Below are positions 23,914 to 33,636 of a DNA stretch of 64,000 bases, piece by piece. The position numbers and the translations under genes are program-made. Positions within the stretch are counted from its first letter, which is position 1. Each line of letters opens with the position of its first letter. The DNA comes from Sacculina carcini (lineage: Eukaryota; Arthropoda; Thecostraca; Sacculinidae), in the NCBI GenBank assembly GCA_916048095.2, contig OU696570.1:14733020-14797019 (forward strand), given 5' to 3'. The notes beneath the pieces were generated by a model, which did not search any database, was not told the DNA's origin, and saw nothing but the letters and a program-made list of their open reading frames with translations.

Positions 23914-25988
23914 TCATCTCTGACGAGCCAGCTTTCTGTTTGGTTTTTTCAGCTTGTTCTTGTTGACACGTACATGATCTGCAGACTCTAATGTACCGTT
24001 AGTTTCGTCGACGCCACTGGCAGTGCCCTGAGACTCCGTGTCCGTGCCGCGATCTGAACACAATCACAAAACGGCGTCATTCAACAATGTTAGCACGCGG
24101 CCATACTGCACGTATCAAGTGACCATAACTGTCCTCATCACACAAACGCCTCGTTCATCATATTGAACCACGAGCGCCAGAATAGCAGCACAAGTATACT
24201 CACACGATGAATGATGACCGTGCTCCACACTGCAGTTCACTGCCTGCCAACACACACAAACACCCGTAAATAAATAAATATATAAACATGGCGATACAGA
24301 TACATGTTATACAAATAGATATTTATGTAGCATGTGTATCAGTGTCGGAGCCGATATGACTACGTGACAATCAGGTCGAAAACCAGCCTACTGAGATCTT
24401 CTACTGACCGCCATTGAAGTAATGGACGATTTGGAGAACAGACGCTCTGCGTCCTTGAACTTGCGGTTTCGTTTATCCTGCTTGCTGACCGGGTTGCTCT
24501 TATTAATGGTGAGATATCTGTCCCATCCTCGGATTATATTGCCGTACTGCTGAGTGTCTTCCAGGTAACTGCCCTCAAACAAATATATTTGCCGCTCCAG
24601 GTTGGCAAGAGTGTCCTGTCAAACAGCCAGACTATTGATACCAACACAATAACAACAGCCTGACAATGCTCAATTCATACAGACAAAAAATGCACAATGC
24701 TAGCAACAGACGTACTGCATCACCGTCCCGCGCGCGGCTAAATAACATTAGATTACCCTGCATACATGACAGTTTGCCATAAAAACGGTACAATCACACA
24801 ATTTCACGAAACACGTACAGTCGCCCAGTTGTGAATCATTTAGGCGCTTCTGGTACATGGGGCCACCACAGGGTGGTAATAATACTTGCACTCTTGCCAT
24901 GCTACTGAATTCGCCTGTAATTATATTGGTAATAATGGAGCACACACACACACACCCACACACACACAGAGACTCATTCCTGCGAAGACAACTAGTAAGA
25001 ACAACTAGTAAGAACACACAAACTTGCCACAACCAAACTGTTCACGGCATAACATTAAGTCTCCACTCCCTATTTATTTCAAAATTCATATACATTATTT
25101 CCATCTGGGACGTACTTGGCCGTGCTTCATTGGGAAATTTAGCATGTTTAAAAAAAAATTCCTTCAAGAAAATTATTGAAATTACCGATAAGATATTTAC
25201 TAAATGGAAACTACTTAAAATGAAGTATTAACATACTTTACTCACGATGCCGAGGATATTCAGCTCGAGCAAGTATGGTGATCGAGTGAATCATATGCAA
25301 CAACATCAGCAATTCACCAGAAGAAACAACCTTGATCTGATAACTCCCAAATACAGAACTCCAGCTCTTTAAAAACCGTATCATGTATATGGGATCGGAA
25401 GTGTGGGACTCCTAACCTAGTGAAATCAAAATTCAGAATTTGTCAATCTCAGTGGGTTCCTTTGAGCAGAAATTGAAAGAACACTTTATATTGTGCAGTG
25501 TTCAGAATGAACAGGCATGTGCGTGAGAACGTTGGCATGTATGAGTGTGTGTGTGCGTTTGCGTATGGTTGTGAACAAATGCTGTAATTTGTCTGTGTAT
25601 TTTGAATTTCAAAATTATTTCGCGTAATGTTATCAATTGTGAGTTGCCGAAATATTTATTGAATCATGAATGTTTGTAGTGAGATATGAATGTATATGTA
25701 GATAACTGGAAATTGAGTACTGGAGTACTTGTTTTTTTTTGTTAATTACATCTTGGAATATTGTACATGTCCACAAACTGCTACCAAGAAAGAAAGTGCG
25801 CTTGTCAGGCTCCAGCCCCGTGCTTTTGAATTCTACATGTTATTGGGTATTTCCCATTGGGCAATAAACGAAACCAGACAAACACACAAGACCAACACAA
25901 GAGCTCTCACCGATATTTCAGCACGTTTTTTCACTAGTTCGGCCAATTCGAGCCTCGGATCTCCCTGGATTGTAGTTCTCGAAGACAT
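23914..25988 (-). CDS. MEAF6: MEAF6 (Eaf6) subunit of histone acetyltransferase complexes
   Basis: MEAF6/Eaf6 is a small nuclear subunit of NuA4/TIP60 and MOZ/HBO1 acetyltransferase complexes. Exons: 25911-25988, 24409-24615, 24204-24243, 23914-24053, total 465 nt, 154 residues plus TGA (human about 190-200). Exon 1 encodes [20 protein letters not shown], the start of the coiled coil. Exon 2 holds the family signature [19 protein letters not shown], then [13 protein letters not shown] and [16 protein letters not shown]. The last exon ends in a basic tail ([16 protein letters not shown]). All junctions are GT-AG and phases agree. The acidic/serine linker is shorter than in vertebrates. An acceptor-like CGGTTTTAG ends 24 nt before the ATG. 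Intron 1 holds a dispersed repeat. Confidence 0.92.
24839..24938 (+). repeat. Interspersed repeat with TAA-rich tail, copy 2
   Basis: Same family as 5537-5626 (GGTACATGGGGCCACC, AGGGTGGTAATA, TTGCACTCTT, CCATGCTACTG, CCTGTAATTA), here on the plus strand in MEAF6 intron 1. Confidence 0.7.
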
Positions 25989-26492
25989 GGCTCCCACCAG
26001 ACGATGAGCCTAAAACCGCCCAAATTCTCAACAACCGCATATAACAAAAACAAACCTACTACTGGCGCTGGTATCGTTACAGGTTAACCAGATCTGTCGA
26101 ATTCGGTGAGGCTACACAGATTTATTGACTAATACATTTGCCATTGAAAATGTACTAGTATACCAATTCGAAATATTCTACAATCATTCTGCTAGTATAG
26201 TATAGTCTTGACATGTTTGGAACCTGAGTTTAATTGTCTCAAACAAATAAAATCCTATTATGTGAGACCGTGAAGTTGAAACTATTGCTCCTGATTTGTC
26301 GTCGCATTCGTGAGGGTTTGATGTGGTATAAGGTCGGTCGCTCAGTTGTTTGATTAGTCCGCTCATCGGTAAGCTCGAACCAATGTGCTACGCATATAAT
26401 TTAGTTCGATATTCGGCAATATTCAGATGGACGTGATACGGTGTAGGTATATTTTGATGGGATGCAGTCGAAATAGTATGACTAGTCTGTTA
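25989..26492. other. Upstream flank of MEAF6
   Basis: AT-rich intergenic DNA and presumably the MEAF6 promoter. No element can be placed. Confidence 0.4.
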
Positions 26493-26818
26493 GGACTCCG
26501 TGGTGTAGTCGTAGAACACCCGACTCACAAGCGGGGTTGGCGTAGGACCGTGGTTCGATTCCCGGAATTTCATTGGGCGAATTCTATAATCCAACAGCGC
26601 CTGTCCACCCAGCAGTAAATGATGGTACCAGGTGCCAGTCATGTGTTGCGCCATGCATTCTGGGGAGGTGGCCCTCTCACACGTCTTACGTCCATGTGAC
26701 GCCATAGCGTGGAGAGGGCTGGTTCTGGGGTGGCAGCGAGCTGCACGAGGCACAACTGTGTTCATCGGCTTCTTCCCGTGTAGCAGCTGCCACTTGAGGC
26801 CTTTAACTTGTAACCTTT
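26493..26818 (+). mobile_element. tRNA-Val-derived SINE, diverged copy
   Basis: Head GGACTCCGTGGTGTAGTCG, B box GGTTCGATTCC, and the same body as 6531. The tRNA part carries a short insertion (GGGTTGGCGTAGG) and loses the GGCGGAGCAG end, so this copy is older. Confidence 0.85.
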
Positions 26819-27129
26819 ATTTTTGTTTTTGGTTATATATTCACTGTTGTAAATTGTGTTCTTGGTGATTTCTTGACAGCAAAGGGCACACCTTTTCTTC
26901 TAAACAACATTCCCAATGTGTGGCTTCAATTCGCTGCCGAACAGAACAATTCCAGCGCTGCTTTTGTCCAACTAGCGTGGGAACATGGAATGCGCTTAGT
27001 GATGATGTTTTTTATCTCAGAACAATTTGAGCAGTTGCCAATATAAGCTTAATAAAATACAATAAAAATGGTGGAATATTTTTTTCTTTATATTTATTGT
27101 TATTTGTACTTGTGCTGTATTATTTTTAA

Positions 27130-27700
27130 CTCATTCATGATCCTAGTCAACCCTCTTATCTTTCTGGTCTCCTTACTGTTTCCACTGCTCCTTCTCGTCA
27201 TCCTCGCCCTCTTGTCTGCCCTCGAGCCTTGAACGGGTCATCTTTGTCTTCTAAGTCTTTTTCTTCATTTGCTCCCCGACTGTTCGCTTCCTCGTTCTAT
27301 CCGCCACTTCATATTCCTCATTTCGCTAGTCTTCTTTTAAATATTTATTCGAGATATCCTTTGATTCTGCTTCTCATGCCATAACTCCGTATGTTTCTGT
27401 CTGATTTCTTGCTCTTATACTGCCTCTATCACCCTTCCTCCTAGTTGCAACCTCGCACAATTGGTTTTACCTGCTTGTATGAGTGAATGTGTAGTTCTAT
27501 GTATATTCACAAATATTTGTTCATGAGTGTTTTTGTATATGTTTGTGTCTATGTGTGTATTTATTTATATATTTTTCACTCATTTACACTTGTTATCGGT
27601 TGTGATTTGTGTTTCATTTTCGTTTCTGTTTTATTGTACGCTTTATCACGCGCGTGTGTCTTAACAGGCGCTTTACCAAATACACATTGATTGATTATTA
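27130..27700 (+). mobile_element. 3' fragment of a non-LTR retrotransposon
   Basis: The translation around 27170-27260 resembles the C-terminal segment of the element at 39.3-41.3 kb (CPRALNGSSLSSKSF against CPRALNESAWSSKSF). It is followed by the same kind of tail, GCGCGTGTGTCTTAACAGGC then GCTTTACCAAATACA and a TTGAT microsatellite. It is broken by stops. Confidence 0.6.
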
Positions 27701-27702
27701 AT

Positions 27703-27784
27703 TACAGGCAAATCCAGTAGCATGGGAAGAGTGCAAGCACTATTACCACCCTAAGGTGGCCCCATGTACCGGAAGCGCCCAAAA
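27703..27784 (-). repeat. Interspersed repeat with (TAA)n-type tail, copy 3
   Basis: Same sequence as 5537-5626. It abuts the LINE tail on one side and a SINE 3' end on the other, so three elements are nested or stacked. Confidence 0.75.
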
Positions 27785-27785
27785 A

Positions 27786-28154
27786 AGGTTAAATGCCTTT
27801 TTGTGAAAACTTTTTGCCACACAGCTGCCACTTTTTGTAAAAGTGGCAGCTGCTACACGGGAAGAAGCCGAAGCTTATGAACACACAGGCGTGCCCCGTG
27901 CAGCTCGCTGCCACCGCAGAACCGACCCTCTCCACGCTATGGCGCCACAAGGACGTAAGACGTATTAGAGAGGGCCACCTCCCCAGAATTCATGGCACAA
28001 CTCATGACTGATATCTGGTACCATCATTTTCTGCTGGGTGGACAGGGGCTGTGGGATTGTAGAATTCGCCCAATGAAATTCTGCTCCGCCGGGTTTCGAA
28101 CCACGGACCTCCCGCTTGTGAGGCGGGTGTGCTAGCAACTGCACCACGGAGTCC
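27786..28154 (-). mobile_element. tRNA-Val-derived SINE, minus-strand copy
   Basis: Read on the minus strand, the head starts GGACTCCGTGGTGCAGTTGC, with anticodon loop CTCACAA (anticodon CAC) and B box GGTTCGAAACC. The body matches the other copies and its 3' end has extra T/A-rich sequence ending in AACCTTTTTT. Confidence 0.88.
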
Positions 28155-28239
28155 ACTTTTTGACTATAACTTGTATTTATTACTGCCCATTAAATAGGTA
28201 ATCAATTGAAAGGGTTTGTGTGTGTTGCAGGGGTGCATT

Positions 28240-28366
28240 TTGGCCTAGTGCCTGTATGTGTGTATGTACTAGTGCCTGTATGTGTGTATTTACTAGTGCC
28301 TGTATGTGTGTATGTACTAGTGCCTGTATGTGTGTATGTACTAGTGCCTGTATGTGTGTATGTACG
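28240..28366. repeat. 24-bp tandem repeat, about five copies
   Basis: GTGCCTGTATGTGTGTATGT followed by ACTA, repeated with one variant. The in-frame 24-bp period produces repetitive peptides on both strands that I do not call. Confidence 0.9.
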
Positions 28367-28599
28367 TATGTGTAATTATTTTGGTACAATTTGAGTTCAT
28401 ACACAGCTGATTAATAAATATCGGAGGGCAAATGATAACATTTATGCTGACTCAACAACACAGACACTTCCGCTAAACTTGTTAGATGTATTTAATTGTT
28501 TGAGTGTGTAATGTGTCCGGTCGAGAACAACGATTGATTCCGTGTTATCTGGTCGTGTTGAAACGGTGAGCAGTGTCATTCAGTAGACTCGTTCAGTAG

Positions 28600-30430
28600 A
28601 TGACGTTCTGGAAGAGGCCTACGCCTGTGACTCCAGCTCAAAATTCTGGTTCTCATTCAGGTGGCCGGGTATGGGGGTTATCCGCGATCGATAGTTATAT
28701 TTTAATTCTTGTTTTCCCCATACTTTATCCAGACGAGCTTCGAAAATTTTCACCGTGCTCGCATTTACCACCCATTCCGCCAATCTATGCCAGCTGTTAC
28801 CGACTCTGTTCGAAAATGCATATTTCCTCATATTAACTCGGATCTCGGATCTCATCTTGAATATTTTCCTGGTTTCCCCTGGTTATGTCGTTCTCTCATT
28901 CTGAACACTCCTCAAGCGTATTCTTGGTGATATTTTTCAGTTATAATCTTGAATGATTATGTATGTTAATCGTAAAACCGCACTGTATAAACTGTCAAGT
29001 GCAAAGCCGCAAGTGGAACGTACAACGTGTATTCCTCGGCTAACGATCTCTTTCTGACATCCATTTCTGCAATTCTACAAATTCACCGTCTGTTAATAGA
29101 CTCAAGGACATGCAAATAAACACGCGCTATAAACGTACGCTGCAACACAAAGCAATGACGTAAGACAATGCAACTTCAGTGAAGACAATACGCACGTTGC
29201 AATAACGATCAGTGGTGTAACAATACAAGTTCGAGGGAGGCAATACACATGCATTCACGTGTATACAATTCACACACACCTCCCTCCCCTCCCAGCCCAA
29301 GAGTCATCTTGAGCGGCGGGCCAAATAGTTGTTGATGAATGAGCGTTTTTCTGCTGGAACGACTGCAACGTCGAGGAGCCGTTTGTGTAGCAGAGGACGA
29401 GGAGAGTACTGTGTCGTCGGGAAATGAGTCTTCCATGACAATGATAGTTGGTCGGGTATGACGACAGTTTCGCCACACAAGTCGACCACTGTCTAAACGA
29501 ATCTGCTAACCTGGAGCTAGATCATGTCTCCCCTGGACCTCCTGTAGGCCAAGATGGGCAAGTTCAGCTTTTTCAGCCTGTCTTCGTAAGAAAGGCCTCT
29601 GAGGTGCGGAACCAGTTTGGTGGCTCGGTGTTGGACGTTCTCCAAGGCCTATATATCCTTCATTAGCCAAGGGCACCAACTCTGATTTGCATACTCCAAG
29701 TGAGGTCTCACCAGAGCCGTTTACAACACCTTGAAAATGCAAGGGTCTAGATGCAGGAATGTTCTTCGGATTTAACCCACAATTCGGTTAGCCTTATTGA
29801 TCTTTCCGGCGAAATGTTCCGAGAATGTCAGCTGGTTGTCCACTATCACCCCAATATCATTCTCTGTGCTCGTCGTGTCAATCTTGTCCAGCATGGTGTA
29901 CTCAAGATCCATCACATCTGTCGTACCCAGTCTCACTTGTTTGCTTTTCTCAGGGTGGAAACTGAACGTCCTTTTTTCCGACCAGTGTCGTAGTTGGTCA
30001 ATATCTTCCTGTAGTTGGATACAATCTCCGGCGTTACTGATTCTTCTGAAAATATTGCGTCGTCTACGTACAGATATACCTCATGTCGTTGAGTATTGTC
30101 TCCGAGAGATCACTTATGAATAGAACGAATAACAATGGACCCAGTACTGATCCTTGTGGAACTCCGCTTGTAATTTCCTTCCATTCCGATTTTGTGTGAT
30201 TAATTACAACACACTGTCGTCGCCTACTGAGAAAGTCCTAATCCATCTCAACATGTTTCCTTCGATTCTGTATCCCTCCATTTTTGCCAATGGGCACTCG
30301 AAGGCTTCCATGAAGTCACATTAAATGACGTCTACACCATCCCCCTCATCAATGGTCTGGGTCCACTTGTCCAAAACCTGAACCAATTGGTGTCGGTGTT
30401 TCACGATTTGAAGCGTGCTTGATTTTCGTT
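28600..30430 (-). pseudogene. Broken CR1/L2-type LINE reverse transcriptase
   Basis: The minus strand reads, in order, RT blocks like LVQVLDKWTQTIDEG, a stop inside VDVI-CDFMEAF, then [21 protein letters not shown] one-base shift leads to [10 protein letters not shown] (catalytic YxDD). Then come VRPHLEYANQSWCP and LENVQHRATKLVPHLRGLS down to about 29500. After about 550 bp of unmatched DNA the C-terminal block NMRKYAFSNRVGNSWHRL resumes at about 28850. Stops and frameshifts show it is dead. Confidence 0.8.
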
Positions 30431-30511
30431 GTTTTCATGGCACTTGTACTTGTACTTAGGCTTATTTGTTTATATGAGTTGCTGTGATGTTGGTTGTTGT
30501 CAGCGCGCTAA

Positions 30512-30958
30512 ATGGTGTTGTTTGCTAGACTCAAGTTGGCAGTGTTGAGCGTGCCTGTCGGGGTGACATTTATCGATGTGGTCGGTCGTGTTGCCAAAGT
30601 GGAGGGCACCTCTATGCAGCCGACGTTGAACCCGAATGGCGACTACGGCGATGTTGTCTACTTGAGTCGCTGGGCAGTGCGCCGGTTTGACGTTGCTCGC
30701 GGGCACATCGTGGCCGTCAGCTCGCCCAGGGAGCCCGACCAGAAGCTGATCAAGCGCGTGGTGGCGGTGGCTGGCGACGTGGTGACCACGGCAGACGGGC
30801 GGCGTGTTGCCGTGCCTGCCGGACACTGCTGGCTCGAGGGCGACCATCTCGGACACTCACTCGACTCTCGTCTGCTCGGCCCCGTGCCCGTCGGGCTGGT
30901 GGTGGCGCGTGCCACTCACATCGTGTGGCCCCCCGCTCGCTGGCGCGCGCTGGCATGA
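30512..30958 (+). CDS. IMMP2L: Mitochondrial inner membrane protease subunit 2
   Basis: IMMP2L is an S26-family signal peptidase of the inner membrane that trims sorting signals of intermembrane-space proteins with a Ser/Lys dyad. The 148-residue frame is intronless. A hydrophobic N-terminal segment (LKLAVLSVPVGVTFIDVVG) precedes EGTSMQPTLNP with the nucleophile Ser34. Lys81 lies in KLIKRVVAVAGD, and the C-terminal GHCWLEGDHLGHSLDSRLLG block is complete. Human is about 175 residues; the extra C-terminal tail is absent. An in-frame TAA immediately before the ATG fixes the start, and an acceptor-like TTGTTGTCAG ends 8 nt upstream. Its TGA overlaps the ATG of ITFG2 (ATGA). The base composition is visibly more GC-rich than the neighbours. 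Confidence 0.93.
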   Translation: MVLFARLKLAVLSVPVGVTFIDVVGRVAKVEGTSMQPTLNPNGDYGDVVYLSRWAVRRFDVARGHIVAVSSPREPDQKLIKRVVAVAGDVVTTADGRRVAVPAGHCWLEGDHLGHSLDSRLLGPVPVGLVVARATHIVWPPARWRALA

Positions 30959-32232
30959 GGACGGTGTCGCTGCGACAGCCGTGTCTGTCGAGCGTGGTTG
31001 ACGGAGGCGTGTTGCCAGCGGCACTGTGTCTGGCCGACGTCAACGATGATTGTCGCGTCGAGCTGCTGGTCGGCACGACCACCGGCAAACTGTTCGTGTT
31101 CGGCGCAGACTCCAGTCAGCCGCTGTTCGTGTGCGAGCAACTCGGCTTCATCACGGCCGTGTGCTGTGGCCGACTCGTGCCTGGCCGGCCGAGCTGCGTG
31201 GTGATCGCGTGCGGCGACGGTCTGCTGCACATATTATGTGTTCAGCGTGACGAGCCGACGCTGCGACGGCTGCACTGTCAGCGTGTACCGGCCAACGTGA
31301 AGCAGTGTCTGCTGCATGATATTGATGGTGACGGCGCCGTCGAGCTGGTCGTGGCGTTGACGGACCGCGTGGTGCGCGTGTACCGTTGGTGCGGCGAGAC
31401 GCACGGTCTGAGAGCAGCGTGCAAGTGCGAGTTGATGCAGCAAATCGGCAATGTGGCGGTGATGTGCAGTCACGACGATCACGCTCGTTCTCTGCTCGTA
31501 TCGCAGCCGGGCGGTGCCGTAGTCAGACTGCAGTTTGCTCGCGAGTCAGCTGGCGGTCAGTGTGTCAGTCTCAGTGTGAGCGTGCATGACGTCCACGGCC
31601 CGGTCAACTCGCACGTGAACACGTGCAGCGAGGTGGTGGTGTGGAGCGAGCAGCACGGAGAACAGGAGGACGCGATCGGTGAAGGTCACGCCGTGCTCAC
31701 TCAGTGCGGCAGACTGATATTGTGTGCACGTGACGGCGGCGTGACGTGGAGCGCTCGCTTGCACCATCAGCTGTTTGCGTCGCAGTGCGTGCGTCTTGCC
31801 GACGGTGGGCGTCAGTTAGCCGCGTGCTCGTGGGACGGACATACGTTTGTCATGGACCAGCGGCGACGCATTGTTCAGTTTCTGTTTGCGGACAGCGTGC
31901 TTGCGTTCACGGCCGGCCAGTTCGACACTGTGGGCTCGTGTCTGGTGCACGTGACCAGCGGCGGTCGTGTGGTGGTTCACGCGCTGCACTCGCTCTGCAT
32001 GACCACCAGATGCCTGTTGCAACACGTGCAGCGACTGTCGCCGCACATTGACCGTCGTCTGGCGCTGTCTCCTCGAGCTCGTCGCGCGCTGCATCGCTGG
32101 TGTCTGTACAGTGCGCACGCAGTGAGCCTGTCATGCTCGCTCAACAGTTGTGCAAGTGAGCAGTCTTGTGACGGCGCCGAAAATCAGTACCAACAGTCAG
32201 AAGCTGTGACAGAGTCGGTCGATGATAGCTGA
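30955..32232 (+). CDS. ITFG2: ITFG2, FG-GAP repeat protein, KICSTOR complex subunit
   Basis: ITFG2 is part of KICSTOR, which tethers GATOR1 to lysosomes in mTORC1 nutrient control. The frame encodes 425 residues from MRTVSLRQPCLSSVV (human about 447) and is intronless. FG-GAP/beta-propeller signatures include LADVNDDCRVELLVGTTTGK, LHDIDGDGAVELVVALTDRV then VRVYRW, and ACSWDGHTFVMDQRRRIVQF. I chose ATG 30955 because it aligns with the human start. An in-frame ATG ten codons earlier (30925) lies further inside IMMP2L. There is no spacer from IMMP2L and no AG dinucleotide in about the last 90 nt before the start, so no splice acceptor is available. AATAAA lies at 32439. It is not a tandem artefact: the two frames differ and both are well conserved. 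Confidence 0.9.
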   Translation: MRTVSLRQPCLSSVVDGGVLPAALCLADVNDDCRVELLVGTTTGKLFVFGADSSQPLFVCEQLGFITAVCCGRLVPGRPSCVVIACGDGLLHILCVQRDEPTLRRLHCQRVPANVKQCLLHDIDGDGAVELVVALTDRVVRVYRWCGETHGLRAACKCELMQQIGNVAVMCSHDDHARSLLVSQPGGAVVRLQFARESAGGQCVSLSVSVHDVHGPVNSHVNTCSEVVVWSEQHGEQEDAIGEGHAVLTQCGRLILCARDGGVTWSARLHHQLFASQCVRLADGGRQLAACSWDGHTFVMDQRRRIVQFLFADSVLAFTAGQFDTVGSCLVHVTSGGRVVVHALHSLCMTTRCLLQHVQRLSPHIDRRLALSPRARRALHRWCLYSAHAVSLSCSLNSCASEQSCDGAENQYQQSEAVTESVDDS

Positions 32233-32438
32233 TGATAGTCGGTCGATGATTTCATCTGGCCGCTGTGCTGTTTGTGTGAAGTGTTCGTCGTGTTAATTGA
32301 GGAGCAGTAGTGTCTGTGTGGAATAGTTATTTGAACTGATTGTGTCATTGTATGGAATTTCTATTATCGCCTCCACTTGCTTTGCCTCGCTTGTGACCTC
32401 GTGTTAAGGTTTGTGTTTTAAGTATGCTGGTGAAGCTG

Positions 32439-32444
32439 AATAAA
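32439..32444 (+). terminator. Polyadenylation signal, IMMP2L-ITFG2 unit
   Basis: AATAAA lies 207 nt after the ITFG2 stop. No AATAAA is seen at the IMMP2L stop, so this could serve both cistrons. Confidence 0.6.
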
Positions 32445-32721
32445 TCCGCTGCATGAATGGTTGTGTGTTGATGATGCGGTTGTTTGAACGCCAAGTTAGC
32501 ATTACACTAGCTTTATATTGTAGACCTCGTACAATACCACTTTGGATGATTGATTCTCGATAAACGTGCACAGCCAGGTGAAGGTTACAAGCAGCAAACC
32601 TGGGTCATTTCACTGCGCATATATGAACGTACGTACGTGAAGGAATGTGTTTGCGTTGGCATCGTGTTGTCGTGCTACCCCAGCATTGTCTCGGTGCGTG
32701 TTTGTGTGTGTTTTGCTAGAG

Positions 32722-33576
32722 ATGACTGGAGCTGGAAGCGGCGGCAAGACGGGCTCTTGTGTGGTGTGCAACTGCAACTCCGACTGCCACGTTTTCCAGC
32801 TTGACGCTGCTCTACTTGCAGGCGGACAATGCCTCCACACGACGCTATATCGGGTTTTAAACTCGCGACTCGATTCATGGGCACCTCACGGGCGAGTGCT
32901 TATATCGTTTATATTATATTGTATATGTTGTTTATATCATCATCCCTTCCAGTATAATGCAGCTGAGGGTAATGTGAATTGTAGATCAGAAAGACAAATG
33001 TGGCGAACTGGTGTCTCATAAAGCAAGCATTGATGGCTCGGCTTTCGCAGACAACAATGCGAGGCATCATCCTGTAATATTGTCTGTATTGTTATTATTA
33101 CTGTTTCTATTTTCCATGACACCAACATTTAATGAGCGTTTTAATTTCGTGTATATTATCTGTTCGTATGCGTGTGTGTGTGTGTGTTTCAGTTCGGTTG
33201 TATGTCGAGACTGTTTTCACCTGCTAGTCAGAATCGACTGTCTCGAAACATTGGTTCAGGTGAGCCGTACTGTCCAATCCATTCAAGTATGTTTGCGCCT
33301 GCAAGTGTGAGGGACGAGTGTGAGAAAGGGCTGATGCGTGGATATGTTGTTCGTGTGTTGAATGCAGGACATGTGTGGTGACGTGGTGAAACGCTACGCG
33401 TTTGCTTGTGAACAAGCCGGCTTTCAGTACCGTCCGAAGAAAACCACAGCCACCAGCTCATTACAGGCAATATTGACACGCTGTTCCAATGCCGTCCTGT
33501 GTGCTTAATTAATGTGCTTAAACAGTTGCCGTTTGCCGCATAGATGTGACTATGTAGGTGCCACATTGGCACATAA

Positions 33577-33636
<60 letters not shown>

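Noticed and set aside
25090..25560. LINE remnant in MEAF6 intron 1
   Set aside because: A few residues ([14 protein letters not shown]) recall LINE C-termini, but the match is too short and broken to call.
30512..32232. Bacterial contamination or a bacterial operon
   Set aside because: The ATGA overlap and high GC look bacterial, but IMMP2L has the mitochondrial subunit-2 sequence and ITFG2 is an animal protein; a eukaryotic poly(A) signal follows.
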